From Lepidurus packardi (lineage: Eukaryota; Arthropoda; Branchiopoda; Notostraca; Triopsidae): DNA of 64,000 nucleotides. The DNA lies in assembly GCA_023053545.1 (NCBI GenBank), contig JAKZAN010000158.1, forward strand, positions 19,479-83,478, in the 5' to 3' direction. Under the pieces are notes generated by a model. It was given only the letters and a program-made list of their open reading frames with translations. It searched no databases and had not been told where the DNA came from. Below, one piece after another: positions 13,771 to 28,100 of the stretch (position 1 is the first letter of the stretch; every line of letters begins with the position of its first letter). Both the position numbers and the translations under genes were made by a program.

Positions 13771-16700
13771 CAATCAATCTTAAAGAATTAATTCAGTCCG
13801 TAAGGAACTAATTCAGTCCGTAAGGAAATAATTCAGTCCGTAAGGAATTAATTAAGTCCGTAAGGAATTAATTAAGTCCGTAAGGAATTAATTCAGTCCG
13901 TAAGGAATTATTTCAGTCCGTAATTAATTAATTCATTCCTTACGGAATTAATTAAGTCCATAAGGAATTAATTCAGTCCGTAAGGAATTAATTCAGTCCG
14001 TAAGGAATTAATTCAATCTGTAAGGATTTGATTAAGTCCGTAATGAATTAATTCAGTCCGTAAGGAATTAATTCAGTCCGTAAGGAATTAATTTAGTCCG
14101 TAAGGAATTAATTCAGTCCGTAAGGAATTAATTAAGTCCGTAATGAATTTATTCAGTCCGTATGAAATTAATTCAGTCCGTAAGGAATTCATTCAGTCCG
14201 TAAGGTATTAATTCATTCCGTAAGGAATTAATTCAGTCCGTAAGGAATTAATTCAGTCCGTAAGGAATTAATTCAGTCCGTAAGAAATTAATTCAGTCCG
14301 TAAGGAATTAATTCAGTCCGTAAGAAATCAATTCAGTCCGTAAGGAATTCATTCAGTCCGTAAGGAATTCATTCAGTCCTTAAGGAATTAATTCAGTCCG
14401 TAAGGAATTAATTCAGTCCGTAAGGAATTAATTCAGTCCGTAAGGATTTAATTCATTCCGTAAGGTATTAATTCAGTCCGTAAGGAATTAATTCAGTCCG
14501 TAAGGAATTAATTCAGTCCGTAAGGAATTAATTCAGTCCGTAAGGAATTAATTCTGTCCGTGAGGATGTAATTCAGTCCGTAAGGAATTAATTCAGTCCG
14601 TAAGGAATTAATTCAGTCCGTGAGGAATTAATTCAGTCCGTAAGGATTTAATTCATTCCGTAATGAATTAGTTCAGTCCGTAAGGAATTAATTTAGTCCG
14701 TAAGGAATTAATTCAGTCCGTCAGGAATTAATTCAGTCCGTAAGGAATTAATTCACTCCGTAAGGAATTATTTCAGTCCGTAAGGAATTAATTCAGTAAG
14801 AAAGGAATTCAATCAATCCTAAAGAATTAATTCAGTCCGTTAGGAAATATTTCAGTCCGTAAGGAATTAATTCAGTCCGTAAGGAATTAATTCAGTCCGT
14901 AAGGAATTAATTCAGTCCGTAATGAATTAATTCAGTCCGTAATGGATTAATTAAGTCCGTAATGAATTAATTCAGTCCGTATGAAATTAATTCAGTCCGT
15001 AAGGAATTCATTCAGTCCGTAAGGAATTCATTCAGTCCGTAAGGAATTAATTCAGTCCGTAAGGAATTAATTCAGTCCGTAAGGAATTAATTCAGTCCGT
15101 AAGGATTTAATTCATTCCGTAAGGTATTAATTCAGTCCGTAAGGAATTAATTCAGTCCGTAAGGAATTAATTCAGTCCGTAAGGAATTAATTCAGTCCGT
15201 AAGGAATTAATTCTGTCCGTGAGGATGTAATTTAGTCCGTAAGGTATTAATTCAGTCCGTAAGGAATTAATTCACTCCGTAAGGAATTAATTCAGTCCGT
15301 AAGGAATTAATTCAGTCCGTAAGAAATTAATTCAGTCAGTAAGGAATTAATTCAGTCCGTATGAAATTAATTCAGTCCGTAAGGAATTCATTCAGTCCGT
15401 AAGGAATTCATTCAGTCCGTAAGGAATTATTCAGTGAGAAAGGAATTCAATCAATCTTAAAGAATTAATTCAGTCCGTAAGGAACTAATTCAGTCCGTAA
15501 GGAATTAATTCAGTCCGTAAGGAATTAATTAAGTCCGTAAGGAATTAATTAAGTCCGTAAGGAATTAATTCAGTCCGTAAGGAATTATTTCAGTCCGTAA
15601 TTAATTAATTCATTCCTTACGGAATTAATTAAGTCCATAAGGAATTAATTCAGTCCGTAAGGATTTAATTCATTCCGTAAGGAATTAATTCAGTCCGTAA
15701 GGAATAACTTCAGTACGTAAGGAAATAATTCAGTCCGTAATTTATTAATTCAGTACGTAAGGAATTAATTCAGTCCGTAAGGAATTAATTCAGTCCGTAA
15801 GGATTTAATTCAGTCCGTAAGGTATTAATTCAGTCCGTAAGGAATTAATTCTGTCCGTAAGGAATTAATTCAGTCCGTAAGGAATAAGTTCAGTACGTAA
15901 GGAATTAATTCAGTCCGCAATCGATTAATTAAGTCCGTAATGAATTAATTAAGTCCGTATGAAATTAACTCAGTCCGTAAGGAATTAATTAAGGAATTAA
16001 TTCAGTCCGTAAGGAATTAATTCAATCCGTAATTACTTAATTCATTCCTTACGGAATTAATTAAGTCCATAAGGAATTAATTTAGTCTGTAAGGATTTAA
16101 TTAAGTCCGTAATGAATTAATTCAGTCCGTAATCGATTAATTAAGTCCGTAATGAATTAATTCAGTCCGTATGAAATTAATTCAGTCCGTAAGGAATTAA
16201 TTCAGTCCGTAAGGAATTAATTCAGTCCGTAAGGAATTAATTCAGTCCGTAAGGAATAAGTTCAGTCCGTAAGGAATTAATTCAGTCCGTAAGGAATTAT
16301 TTGAGTCCGTAATTAATTCATTCATTCCTTACGGAATTAATTAAGTCCATAAGGAATTAATTTAGTCTGTAAGGATTTAATTCAGTCCGTAATGGATTAA
16401 TTAAGTCCGTAATGAATTAATTCAGTCCGTAAGGAATTAATAAATTCCGTACGGAATTAATTCAGACCGTAAGGAATTAATTCAGTCCGTAAAGAATTCA
16501 TTCAGTCCGTAAGGAATTAATTCAGTCCGTAAGGAATTAATTCAGTCCGTAAGGAATTAATTCAGTCCGTAAGGTATTAATTCAGTCCGTAAGGTATTAA
16601 TTCAGTCCGTAAGGAATTAATTCAGTCCGTAAGGAATTAATTCAGTCCGTAAGGAATTAATTCAGTCCGTTAGGAATAAGTTCAGTACGTAAGGAATTAA

Positions 16701-18057
16701 TTCAGTCGGTAATCGATTAATTAAGTCCGTAATGAATTAATTCAGTCCGTATGAAATTAATTCAGTCCGTAAGGAATTAATTAAGGAATTAATTCAGTCC
16801 GTAAGGAATTAATTAAGGAATTGATTCAGTCCGTAAGGAATTAATTCAGTCCGTAACGAATAAGTTCAGTACGTAAGGAATTAATTCAGTCCGTAATCGA
16901 TTAATTAAGTCCGTAATGAATTACTTCAGTCCGTATGAAATTAATTCAGTCCGTAAGGAATTAATTAAGGAATTTATTCAGTCCGTACGGAATTAATTCA
17001 GTCCGTAATTAATTAATTCAGTCCGAAAGGATTTAATTCGGTCCGTAAGGTATTAATTCAGTCCGTAAGGAATAAATTCAGTCCGTAAGGAATTAATTCA
17101 GTCCGTAAGGAATTATTTCAGTCCGTAATTAATTCATTCATTCCTTACGGAATTAATTAAGTCCATAAGGAATTAATTTAGTCTGTAAGGATTTAATTAA
17201 GTCCGTAATGAATTAATTCAGTCCGTAAGGAATTAATAAAATCCGTACGGAATTAATTCAGACCGTAAGGAATTAATTCAGTCCGTAAGGAATTAATTCA
17301 GTCCGTAAGGAATTAATTCAGTCAGTAAGGAATTAATTCAGTCCGTAAGGAATTAATTCAGTCCGTAATCGATTATTTAAGTCCGTAAGGAATTAATTCA
17401 GTCCGTAAGGTATTAATTCAGTCCGTAAGGTATTAATTCAGTCCGTAAGGAATTAATTCAGTCCGTAAGGAATTAATTCAGTCCGTAAGGAATTAATTCA
17501 GTCCGTTAGGAATAAGTTCAGTACGTAAGGAATTAATTCAGTCGGTAATCGATTAATTAAGTCCGTAATGAATTAATTCAGTCCGTATGAAATTAATTCA
17601 GTCCGTAAGGAATTAATTAAGGAATTAATTCAGTCCGTAAGGAATTAATTAAGGAATTGATTCAGTCCGTAAGGAATTAATTCAGTCCGTAAGGAATTAA
17701 TTCAGTCCGTAAGGAATAAGTTCAGTACGTAAGGAATTAATTCAGTCCGTAATCGATTAATTAAGTCCGTAATGAATTACTTCAGTCCGTATGAAATTAA
17801 TTCAGTCCGTAAGGAATTAATTAAGGAATTTATTCAGTCCGTACGGAATTAATTCAGTCCGTAATTAATTAATTCAGTCCGAAAGGATTTAATTCGGTCC
17901 GTAAGGTATTAATTCAGTCCGTAAGGAATTAATTCAGTCCGTAGGGAATTAATTCAGTCCGTAAGGAATTAATTCAGTCCGTAAGGAATTAATTCAGTCC
18001 GTAAGGAATTAATTCAGTCCGTAAGGAATAAATTCAGTCCGTAAGGAATTAATTCAG

Positions 18058-18107
18058 TCCGTAAGGAATTATTTCAGTCCGTAATTAATTCATTCATTCC
18101 TTACGGA
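18058..18107. repeat. Hairpin-forming inverted repeat (representative of about 50)
   Basis: Left arm tccgtaaggaat at 18058-18069 and right arm attccttacgga at 18096-18107 are perfect 12-bp reverse complements separated by 26 bp. The right arm is the only common motif in the array that reads in the opposite orientation. It always follows a ggaattattt monomer and a ccgtaatt monomer, and is followed by ataagg and then gtctgtaaggattt. Equivalent copies include those at about 5780, 13905, 25300, 38645, 48965, 51185, 57205 and 59295. Confidence 0.8.
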
Positions 18108-19899
18108 ATTAATTAAGTCCATAAGGAATTAATTTAGTCTGTAAGGATTTAATTAAGTCCGTAATGAATTAATTCAGTCCGTAAGGAATTAATAAAATCC
18201 GTACGGAATTAATTCAGACCGTAAGGAATTAATTCAGTCCGTAAGGAATTAATTCAGTCCGTAAGGAATTAATTCAGTCAGTAAGGAATTAATTCAGTCC
18301 GTAAGGAATTAATTCAGTCCGTAAGGAATTAATTCAGTCCGTAAGGTATTAATTCAGTCCGTAAGGTATTAATTCAGTCCGTAAGGAATTAATTCAGTCC
18401 GTAAGGAATTAATTCAGTCCGTAAGGAATTAATTCAGTCCGTAAGGAATAAGTTCAGTACGTAAGGAATTAATTCAGTCGGTAATCGATTAATTAAGTCC
18501 GTAATGAATTAATTCAGTCCGTATGAAATTAATTCAGTCCGTAAGGAATTAATTAAGGAATTGATTCAGTCCGTAAGGAATTAATTCAGTCCGTAAGGAA
18601 TTAATTCAGTCCGTAAGGAATAAGTTCAGTACGTAAGGAATTAATTCAGTCCGTAATCGATTAATTAAGTCCGTAATGAATTAATTCATTCCGTATGAAA
18701 TTAATTCAGTCCGTAAGGAATTAATTAAGGAATTTATTCAGTCCGTAAGGAATTAATTCAGTCCGTAATTAATTAATTCAGTCCGAAAGGATTTAATTCG
18801 GTCCGTAAGGTTGTCCGTAAGGAATTAATTAAGTCCGTAAGGAATTAATTCATTCCGTAAGGAATTAATTCAGTCCGTAAGGAATTAATTCAGTCCGTAA
18901 GGAATTATTTCAGTCCGTAATTAATTCATTCATTCCTTACGGAATTAATTTAGTAAATAAAGAATTAATTTAGTCTGTAAGGATTTAATTACGTCCGTAA
19001 TGAATTAATTCAGTCCGTAAGGAATTATTTAAGTCCGTAAGGAATTAATTCAGTCCGTAAGGAATTAATTCAGTCCGTAAGGAATTAATTCAGTCCGTAA
19101 GGAATTAATTCAGTCAGTAAGGAATTAATTCAGTCCGTAAGGAATTAATTCAGTCCGTAAGGAATTAATTCAGTCCGTAAGGATTTAATTCAGTCCGTAA
19201 GGTATTAATTCAGTCCGTAAGGAATTAATTCAGTCCGTAAGGAATTAATTCAGTCCGTAAGGAATTAATTCAGTCCGTAAGGAATAAGTTCAGTCCGTAA
19301 GGAATTAATTCAGTCCGTAAGGAATTATTTCAGTCCGTAATTAATTCATTCATTCCTTACGGAATTAATTAAGTCCATAAGGAATTAATTTAGTCTGTAA
19401 GGATTTAATTAAGTCCGTAATGAATTAATTCAGTCCGTAGGGAATAACTTCAGTCCGTAAGGAATAACTTCAGTACGTAAGGAAATAATTCAGTCCGTAA
19501 TGGATTAATTAAGTCCGTAATGAATTAATTCAGTCCGTAAGTAATTAATAAAATCCGTACGGAATTAATTCAGACCGTAAGGAATTAATTCAGTCCGTAA
19601 GGAATTAATTCAGTCCGTAAGGATTTAATTCAGTCCGTAAGGTATTAATTCAGTCCGTAAGGAATTAATTCAGTCCGTAAGGAATTAATTCAGTCCGTAA
19701 GGAATTAATTCAGTCCGTAAGGAATAAGTTCAGTCCGTAAGGAATTAATTCAGTCCGTAAGGAATAAGTTCAGTACGTAAAGAATTAATTCAGTCCGTAA
19801 TGGATTAATTAAGTCCGTAATGAATTAATTCAGTCCGTATGAAATTAATTCAGTCCGTAAGGAATTCATTCAGTCCGTAAGGAATTAATTCAGTAAGAA

Positions 19900-21410
19900 A
19901 GGAATTAATTAAGTCCGTAAGGAATTAATTCAGTCCCTAAGGAATTAATTAAGTCCGTAAGGAATTAATTAAGTCCGTAAGGAATTAATTAAGTCCGTAA
20001 GGAATTAATTCAGTCCGTAAGGAATTAATTCAGTCCGTAAGGAATTAATTCAGTCCGTAAGGAATTATTTCAGTCCGTAATTAATTCATTCATTCCTTAC
20101 GGAATTAATTTAGTAAATAAAGAATTAATTTAGTCTGTAAGGATTTAATTAAGTCCGTAATGAATTAATTCAGTCCGTAAGGAATAACTTCAGTACGTAA
20201 TGGATTAATTAAGTCCGTAATGAATTAATTCAGTCCGTAAGGATTTAATAAAATCCGTAAGGAATTAATAAAATCCTCACGGAATTAATTCAGACCGTAA
20301 GGAATTAATTCAGTCCGTAAGGAATTAATTCAGTCCGTAAGGAATTAATTCAGTCAGTAAGGAATTAATTCAGTCCGTAAGGAATTAATTCAGTCCGTAA
20401 GGATTTAATTCAGTCCGTAAGGAATTAATTCAGTCCGTAAGGTATTAATTCAGTCCGTAAGGTATTAATTCAGTCCGTAAGGAACTAATTCAGTCCGTAA
20501 GGAATTAATTCAGTCCGTAAGGATTTAATTCAGTCCGTAAGGTATTAATTCAGTCCGTAATGAATTAATTCAGTCCGTAAGGAATTAATTCAGTCCGTAA
20601 GGAATAAGTTCAGTACGTAAGGAATTAATTCAGTCCGTAATGAATTAATTCAGTCCGTAATGGATTAATTCAGTCCGTATGAAATTAATTCAGTCCGTAA
20701 GGAATTCATTCAGTCCGTAAGGAATTAATTCAGTAAGAAAGGAATTAATTAAGTCCGGAAGGAATTAATTAAGTCCGGAAGGAATTAATTCAGTCCCTAA
20801 GGAATTAATTCAGTCCGTAAGGAATTAATTCAGTCTGTAAGGAATTAATTCAGTCCGTAAGGAATTAATTCAGTCCGTAAGGAATTATTTCAGTCCGTAA
20901 TTAATTCATTCATTCCTTACGGAATTAATTAAGTAAATAAGGAATTAATTTAGTCTGTAAGGATTTAATTAAGTCCGTAATGAATTAATTCAGTCCGTAA
21001 GGAATAACTTCAGTACGTAATGGATTAATTAAGTCCGTAATGAATTAATTCAGTCCGTAAGGATTTAATAAAATCCGTAAGGAATTAATAAAATCCTCAC
21101 GGAATTAATTCAGACCGTAAGGAATTAATTCAGTCCGTAAGGAATTAATTCAGTCCGTAAGGAATTAATTCAGTCAGTAAGGAATTAATTCAGTCCGTAA
21201 GGAATTAATTCAGTCCGTAAGGATTTAATTCAGTCCGTAAGGAATTAATTCAGTCCGTAAGGTATTAATTCAGTCCGTAAGGTATTAATTCAGTCCGTAA
21301 GGAACTAATTCAGTCCGTAAGGAATTAATTCAGTCCGTAAGGATTTAATTCAGTCCGTAAGGTATTAATTCAGTCCGTAATGAATTAATTCAGTCCGTTA
21401 GGAATAACTT
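19900..21410. repeat. Higher-order tandem repeat, 820 bp
   Basis: The rare pair aaatccgtaagg and aaatcctcacgg recurs with the second element at 20271 and 21091, 820 bp apart and in the same neighbour order. A third related block with aaattcctcacgg lies far downstream near 23521-23560, showing that the block has also moved or been duplicated over a longer distance. Boundaries are approximate. Confidence 0.65.
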
Positions 21411-22100
21411 CAGTACGTAAGGAAATAATTCAGTCCGTAATGGATTAATTAAGTCCGTAATGAATTAATTCAGTCCATAAGGAATTAATAAAATCCGTAC
21501 GGAATTAATTCAGACAGTAAGGAATTAATTCAGTCCGTAAGGAATTAATTCAGTCCGTAATGGATTAATTAAGTCCGTAATGAATTAATTCAGTCAGTAA
21601 GGAAGTAATTCAGTCCGTAAGGAATTAATTCAGTCCGTAAGGATTTAATTCAGTCCGTAAGGAATTAATTCAGTCCGTAAGGTATTAATTCAGTCCGTAA
21701 GGTATTAATTCAGTCCGTAAGGAACTAATTCAGTCCGTAGGGAATTAATTCAGTCCGTAAGGATTTAATTCAGTCCGTAAGGTATTAATTCAGTCCGTAA
21801 TGAATTAATTCAGTCCGTAAGGAATAACTTCAGTAGGTAAGGAAATAATTCAGTCCGTAATGGATTAATTAAGTCCGTAATGAATTAATTCAGTCCATAA
21901 GGAATTAAGGAATTAATAAAATCCGTACGGAATTAATTCAGACAGTAAGGAATTAATTCAGTCCGTAAGGAATTAATTCAGTCCGTAAGGAATTAATTCA
22001 GTCAGTAAGGAATTAATTCAGTCCGTAAGGAATTAATTCAGTCCGTAAGGAATTAATTCAGTCCGTAAGGTATTAATTCAGTCCGTAAGGAATTAATTCA

Positions 22101-25100
22101 GTCCGTAATTAATTAATTCAGTCCGTAAGGAATTAATTCAGTTAGTAATCGATTAATTAAGTCCGTAATGAATTAATACAGTCAGTATGAAATTAATTCA
22201 GTCCGTAAGGAATTAATTCAGTCCGTAAGGAATTAATTCAGTCCGTAAGGAATTAATTCAGTCCGTAAGGAATTAATTCAGTTAGTAATCGATTAGTTAA
22301 GTCCGTAATGAATTAATACAGTCAGTATGAAATTAATACAGTCCGTAAGGAATTAATTCAGTTAGAAATCGATTAACTAAGTCCGTAATGAATTAATACA
22401 GTCAGTATGAAATTAATTCAGTCCGTAAGGAAATAATTCAGTTAGAAATCGATTAATTAAGTCCGTAATGAATTAATTCAGTCCGTATGAAATTAGTTCA
22501 GTCCGTAAGGAATTAATTAAGCAATTAATTGTGTCCGTAAGGAATTAATTCAGTCCGTAAGGAATTAATTAAGCAATTAATTGTGTCCGTAAGGAATTAA
22601 TTCAGTCCGTAAGGAATTATTTCAGTCCGTAATTAATTAATTCATTCCTTATGGAATTAATTAAGTCCATAAGGAATTAATTCAGTCTGTAAGGATTTAA
22701 TTAAGTCCGTAATGAATTAATTCTGTCCGTAAGGAATTAATTCAGTCCGTAAGGAATTAATTCAGTCCGTAAGGAATTAATTCAGTCCGTAAAGAATTAA
22801 TTCAGTCCGTAAGGAAATATTTCAGTCCGTAAGGAATTAATTCAGTAAGAAAGGAATTCAATCAATCCTAAAGAATTAATTCAGTCCGTAAGGAAATATT
22901 TCAGTCCGTAAGGAATTAATTAAGTCCGTAAGGAATTAATTCAGTCCGTAAGGAATTAATTCAGTCAGTAAGGAATTAATTCAGTCCGTAAGGAATTAAT
23001 TCAGTCCGTAAGGAATTAATTAAGTCCGTAAGGAATTAATTCAGTCCGTAAGGTATTAATTCAGTCCGTAAGGAACTAATTCAGTCCGTAAGGAATTAAT
23101 TCAGTCCGTAAGGATTTAATTCAGTCCGTAAGGTATTAATTCAGTCCGTAATGAATTAATTCAGTCCGTAAGGATTTAATTCAGTCCGTAATGGATTAAT
23201 TAAGTCCGTAATGAATTAATTCAGTCCATAAGGAATTAATAAAATCCGTACGGAATTAATTCAGACAGTAAGGAATTAATTCAGTCCGTAAGGAATTAAT
23301 TCAGTCCGTAAGGAATAAGTTCAGTACGTAAGGAATTAATTCAGTCCGTAATGAATTAATTCAGTCCGTAATGGAATAATTAAGTCCGTAATGAATTAAT
23401 TCAGTCCGTATGAAATTAATTCAGTCCGTAATGAATTAATTCAGTCCGTAAGGAATAACTTCAGTACGTAATGGATTAATTAAGTCCGTAATGAATTAAT
23501 TCAGTCCGTAAGGATTTAATAAAATCCGTAAGGAATTAATAAATTCCTCACGGAATTAATTCAGACCGTAAGGAATTAATTCAGTCCGTAAGGAATTAAT
23601 TCAGTCCGTAAGGAATTAATTCAGTCAGTAAGGAATTAATTCAGTCCGTAAGGAATTAATTCAGTCCGTAAGGATTTAATTCAGTCCGTAAGGAATTAAT
23701 TCAGTCCGTAAGGTATTAATTCAGTCCGTAAGGTATTAATTCAGTCCGTAAGGAACTAATTCAGTCCGTAAGGAATTAATTCAGTCCGTAAGGATTTAAT
23801 TCAGTCCGTAAGGTATTAATTCAGTCCGTAATGAATTAATTCAGTCCGTTAGGAATAACTTCAGTACGTAAGGAAATAATTCAGTCCGTAATGGATTAAT
23901 TAAGTCCGTAATGAATTAATTCAGTCCATAAAGAATTAATAAAATCCGTACGGAATTAATTCAGACAGTAAGGAATTAATTCAGTTCGTAAGGAATTAAT
24001 TCAGTCCGTAATGGATTAATTAAGTCCGTAATGAATTAATTCAGTCAGTAAGGAATTAATTCAGTCCGTAAGGAATTAATTCAGTCCGTAAGGATTTAAT
24101 TCAGTCCGTAAGGAATTAATTCAGTCCGTAAGGTATTAATTCAGTCGTAAGGTATTAATTCAGTCCGTAAGGAACTAATTCAGTCCGTAGGGAATTAATT
24201 CAGTCCGTAAGGATTTAATTCAGTCCGTAAGGTATTAATTCAGTCCGTAATTAATTAATTCAGTCCGTAAGGAATAACTTCAGTAGGTAAGGAAATAATT
24301 CAGTCCGTAATGGATTAATTAAGTCCGTAATGAATTAATTCAGTCCATAAGGAATTAATAAAATCCGTACGGAATTAATTCAGACAGTAAGGAATTAATT
24401 CAGTCCGTAAGGAATTAATTCAGTCCGTAAGGAATTAATTCAGTCAGTAAGGAATTAATTCAGTCCGTAAGGAATTAATTCAGTCCGTAAGGAATTAATT
24501 CAGTCCGTAAGGAATTAATTCAGTCCGTAAGGTATTAATTCAGTCCGTAAGGTATTAATTCAGTCCGTAAGGAATTAATTCAGTCCGAAAGGAATTAATC
24601 CAGTCCGTAACGAATTAATTCAGTCCGTATGAAATTAATTCAGTCCGTAAGGAATTAATTAAGGAATTAATTCAGTCCGTAAGGAATTAATTAAGGAATT
24701 AATTCAGTCCGTAAGGAATTAATTCAGTCCGTAAGGAATTAATTCAGTCCGTAAGGATTTAATTCAGTCCGTAAGGTATTAATTCAGTCCGTAAGGAATT
24801 AATTCAGTCCGTAATTAATTAATTCAGTCCGTAAGAAATTAATTCAGTTAGTAATCGATTAATTAAGTCCGTAATGAATTAATACAGTCAGTATGAAATT
24901 AATTCAGTCCGTAAGGAATTAATTCAGTCCGTAAGGAATTAATTCAGTCCGTAAGGAATTAATTCAGTTAGTAATCGATTAGTTAAGTCCGTAATGAATT
25001 AATACAGTCAGTATGAAATTAATTCAGTCCGTAAGGAATTAATTCAGTTAGAAATCGATTAATTAAGTCCGTAATGAATTAATACAGTCAGTATGAAATT

Positions 25101-28100
25101 AATTCAGTCCGTAAGGAAATAATTCAGTTAGAAATCGATTAATTAAGTCCGTAATGAATTAATTCAGTCCGTATGAAATTAGTTCAGTCCGTAAGGAATT
25201 AATTAAGCAATTAGTTGTGTCCGTAAAGAATTAATTCAGTCCGTAAGGAATTAATTAAGCAATTAATTGTGTCCGTAAGGAATTAATTCAGTCCGTAAGG
25301 AATTATTTCTGTCCGTAATTAATTAATTCATTCCTTACGGAATTAATTAAGTCCATAAGGAATTAATTCAGTCTGTAAGGATTTAATTAAGTCCGTAATG
25401 AATTAATTCTGTCCGTAAGGAATTAATTCAGTCCGTAAGGAATTAATTCAGTCCGTAAGGAATTAATTCAGTCCGTAAAGAATTAATTCAGTCCGTAAGG
25501 AAATATTTCAGTCCGTAAGGAATTAATTCAGTAAGAAAGGAATTCAATCAATCCTAAAGAATTAATTCAGTCCGTAAGGAAATATTTCAGTCCGTAAGGA
25601 ATTAATTCAGTCCGTAAGGAATTAATTCAGTCCGTAAGGAATTAATTCAGTCAGTAAGGAATTAATTCAGTCCGTAAGGAATTAATTCAGTCCGTAAGGA
25701 ATTAATTAAGTCCGTAAGGAATTAATTCAGTCCGTAAGGTATTAATTCAGTCCGTAAGGTATTAATTCAGTCCGTAAGGAATTAATTCAGTCCGAAAGGA
25801 ATTAATTCAGTCCGTAAGGAATTAATTCAGTCCGTAAGGAATAAGTTCAGTAAGTAAGGAATTAATTCAGTCCGTAATAGATTAATTAAGTCCGTAACGA
25901 ATTAATTCAGTCCGTATGAAATTAATTCAGTCCGTAAGGAATTAATTAAGGAATTAATTCAGTCCGTAAGGAATTAATTAAGGAATTAATTCAGTCCGTA
26001 AGGAATTAATTCAGTCCGTAAGGAATTAATTCAGTCCGTAAGGAATTAATTAAGGAATTAATTCAGTCCGTAAGGAATTAATTCAGTCCGTAAGGAATTA
26101 ATTCAGTCCGTAAGGATTTAATTCAGTCCGTAAGGTATTAATTCAGTCCGTAAGGAATTAATTCAGTCCGTAAGGAATTAATTCAGTCCGTAAGGAATTA
26201 ATTCAGTCAGTAAGGAATTAATTCAGTCCGTAAGGAATTAATTCAGTCCGTAAGGAATTAATTAAGTCCGTAAGGAATTAATTCAGTCCGTAAGGTATTA
26301 ATTCAGTCCGTAAGGTATTAATTCAGTCCGTAAGGAATTAATTCAGTCCGAAAGGAATTAATTCAGTCCGTAAGGAATTAATTCAGTCCGTAAGGAATAA
26401 GTTCAGTACGTAAGGAATTAATTCAGTCCGTAATAGATTAATTAAGTCCGTAACGAATTAATTCAGTCCGTATGAAATTAATTCAGTCCGTAAGGAATTA
26501 ATTAAGGAATTAATTCAGTCCGTAAGGAATTAATTCAGTCCGTAAGGAATTAATTCAGTCCGTAAGGATTTAATTCAGTCCGTAAGGTATTAATTCAGTC
26601 CGTAAGGAATTAATTCAGTCCGTAAGGAATTAATTCAGTCCGTAAGGAATTAATTCAGTCCGTAAGGAATTAATTAAGTCCGTAAGGAATTAATTCAGTC
26701 CGTAAGGTATTAATTCAGTCCGTAAGGTATTAATTCAGTCCGTAAGGAATTAATTCAGTCCGAAAGGAATTAATTCAGTCCGTATGGAATTAATTCAGTC
26801 CGTAAGGAATAAGTTCAGTACGTAAGGAATTAATTCAGTCCGTAATAGATTAATTAAGTCCGTAACGAATTAATTCAGTCCGTATGAAATTAATTCAGTC
26901 CGTAGGGAATTAATTAAGGAATTAATTCAGTCCGTAAGGAATTAATTAAGGAATTAATTCAGTCCGTAAGGAATTAATTCAGTCCGTAAGGAATTAATTC
27001 AGTCCGTAAGGATTTAATTCAGTCCGTAAGGTATTAATTCAGTCCGTAAGGAATTAATTCAGTCCGTAAGGAATTAATTCAGTCCGTAAGGAATTAATTC
27101 AGTTAGTAATCGATTAATTAAGTCCGTAATGAATTAATACAGTCAGTATGAAATTAATTCAGTCCGTAAGGAATTAATTCAGTTAGAAATCGAATAATTA
27201 AGTCCGTAATGAATTAATACAGTCAGTATGAAATTAATTCAGTCCGTAAGGAATTAATTCAGTTAGAAATCGATTAATTAAGTCCGTAATGAATTAATTC
27301 AGTCCGTATGAAATTAATTCAGTCCGTAAGGAATTAATTAAGCAATTAATTGTGTCCGTAAGGAATTAATTCAGTCCGTAAGGAATTATTTCAGTCCGTA
27401 ATTAATTAATTCATTCCTTACGGAATTAATTAAGTCCATAAGGAATTAATTCAGTCTGTAAGGATTTAATTAAGTCCGTAATGAATTAATTCTGTCCGTA
27501 AGGAATTAATTCAGTCCGTAAGGAATTAATTCAGTCCGTAAGGAATTAATTCAGTCCGTAAGGAATTAATTCAGTCCGTAAGGAAATATTTCAGTCCGTA
27601 AGGAATTAATTCAGTAAGAAAGGAATTCAATCAATCCTAAAGAATTAATTCAGTCCGTAAGGAAATATTTCAGTCCGTAAGGAATTAATTCAGTCCGTAA
27701 GGAATTAATTCAGTCCGTAAGGAATTAATTAAGTCCGTAAGGAATTAATTCAGTCCGTAAGGTATTAATTCAGTCCGTAAGGTATTAATTCAGTCCGTAA
27801 GGAATTAATTCAGTCCGAAAGGAATTAATTCAGTCCGTAAGGAATTAATTCAGTCCGTAAGGAATAAGTTCAGTACGTAAGGAATTAATTCAGTCCGTAA
27901 TAGATTAATTAAGTCCGTAACGAATTAATTCAGTCCGTATGAAATTAATTCAGTCCGTAAGGAATTAATTAAGGAATTAATTCAGTCCGTAAGGAATTAA
28001 TTAAGGAATTAATTCAGTCCGTAAGGAATTAATTCAGTCCGTAAGGAATTAATTCAGTCCGTAAGGATTTAATTCAGTCCGTAAGGTATTAATTCAGTCC

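Larger units (their letters stand above)
1..15660. repeat. 20-bp satellite array, domain A (gtgagg/tcttaaag variants)
   Basis: Continuous head-to-tail copies of gtccgtaaggaattaattca with 1-3 substitutions each. The monomer holds a perfect 10-bp palindrome, gaattaattc. Variants that mark this domain are gtccgtgaggatg (for example at 3573, 4392 and near 15211), a 19-bp unit with tcttaaag following gtgagaaagg (starting at 1677, 2734, 5630, 7227, 8445, 11281, 12439, 13757 and 15434), and gcctgtaaggatttgatt. The spacing of those marks (about 1.06-2.9 kb) shows that variant monomers are arranged in higher-order repeats. TAA at two offsets per monomer, with a period not divisible by three, stops every forward frame within 60 bp. 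The reverse strand is likewise closed by TGA and TAA. There is no gene here. The role is presumably structural heterochromatin (inference). Confidence 0.97.
15661..22100. repeat. 20-bp satellite array, domain B (atcgat and short-monomer variants)
   Basis: The same 20-bp satellite with different diagnostic variants. Monomers containing taatcgatt begin here (from about 15919), and gtccgtgagg and tcttaaag are no longer seen. Shortened fusions of the form ggaattaattaaggaatt, in which about 8 bp of the monomer head is missing, appear from about 15980. A segment near 18790-18830 joins gtccgtaaggtt directly to gtccgtaagg, another truncated unit. The mark gtcggtaatcg occurs at 16705, 17541 and 18477, indicating HOR periods of 836 and 936 bp. 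No open reading frame or non-satellite sequence is visible. Confidence 0.95.

Noticed and set aside
18058-18107. Bacterial-type rho-independent terminator
   Set aside because: The stem is AT-rich with a 26-bp loop and no T run, and the context is a eukaryotic satellite.
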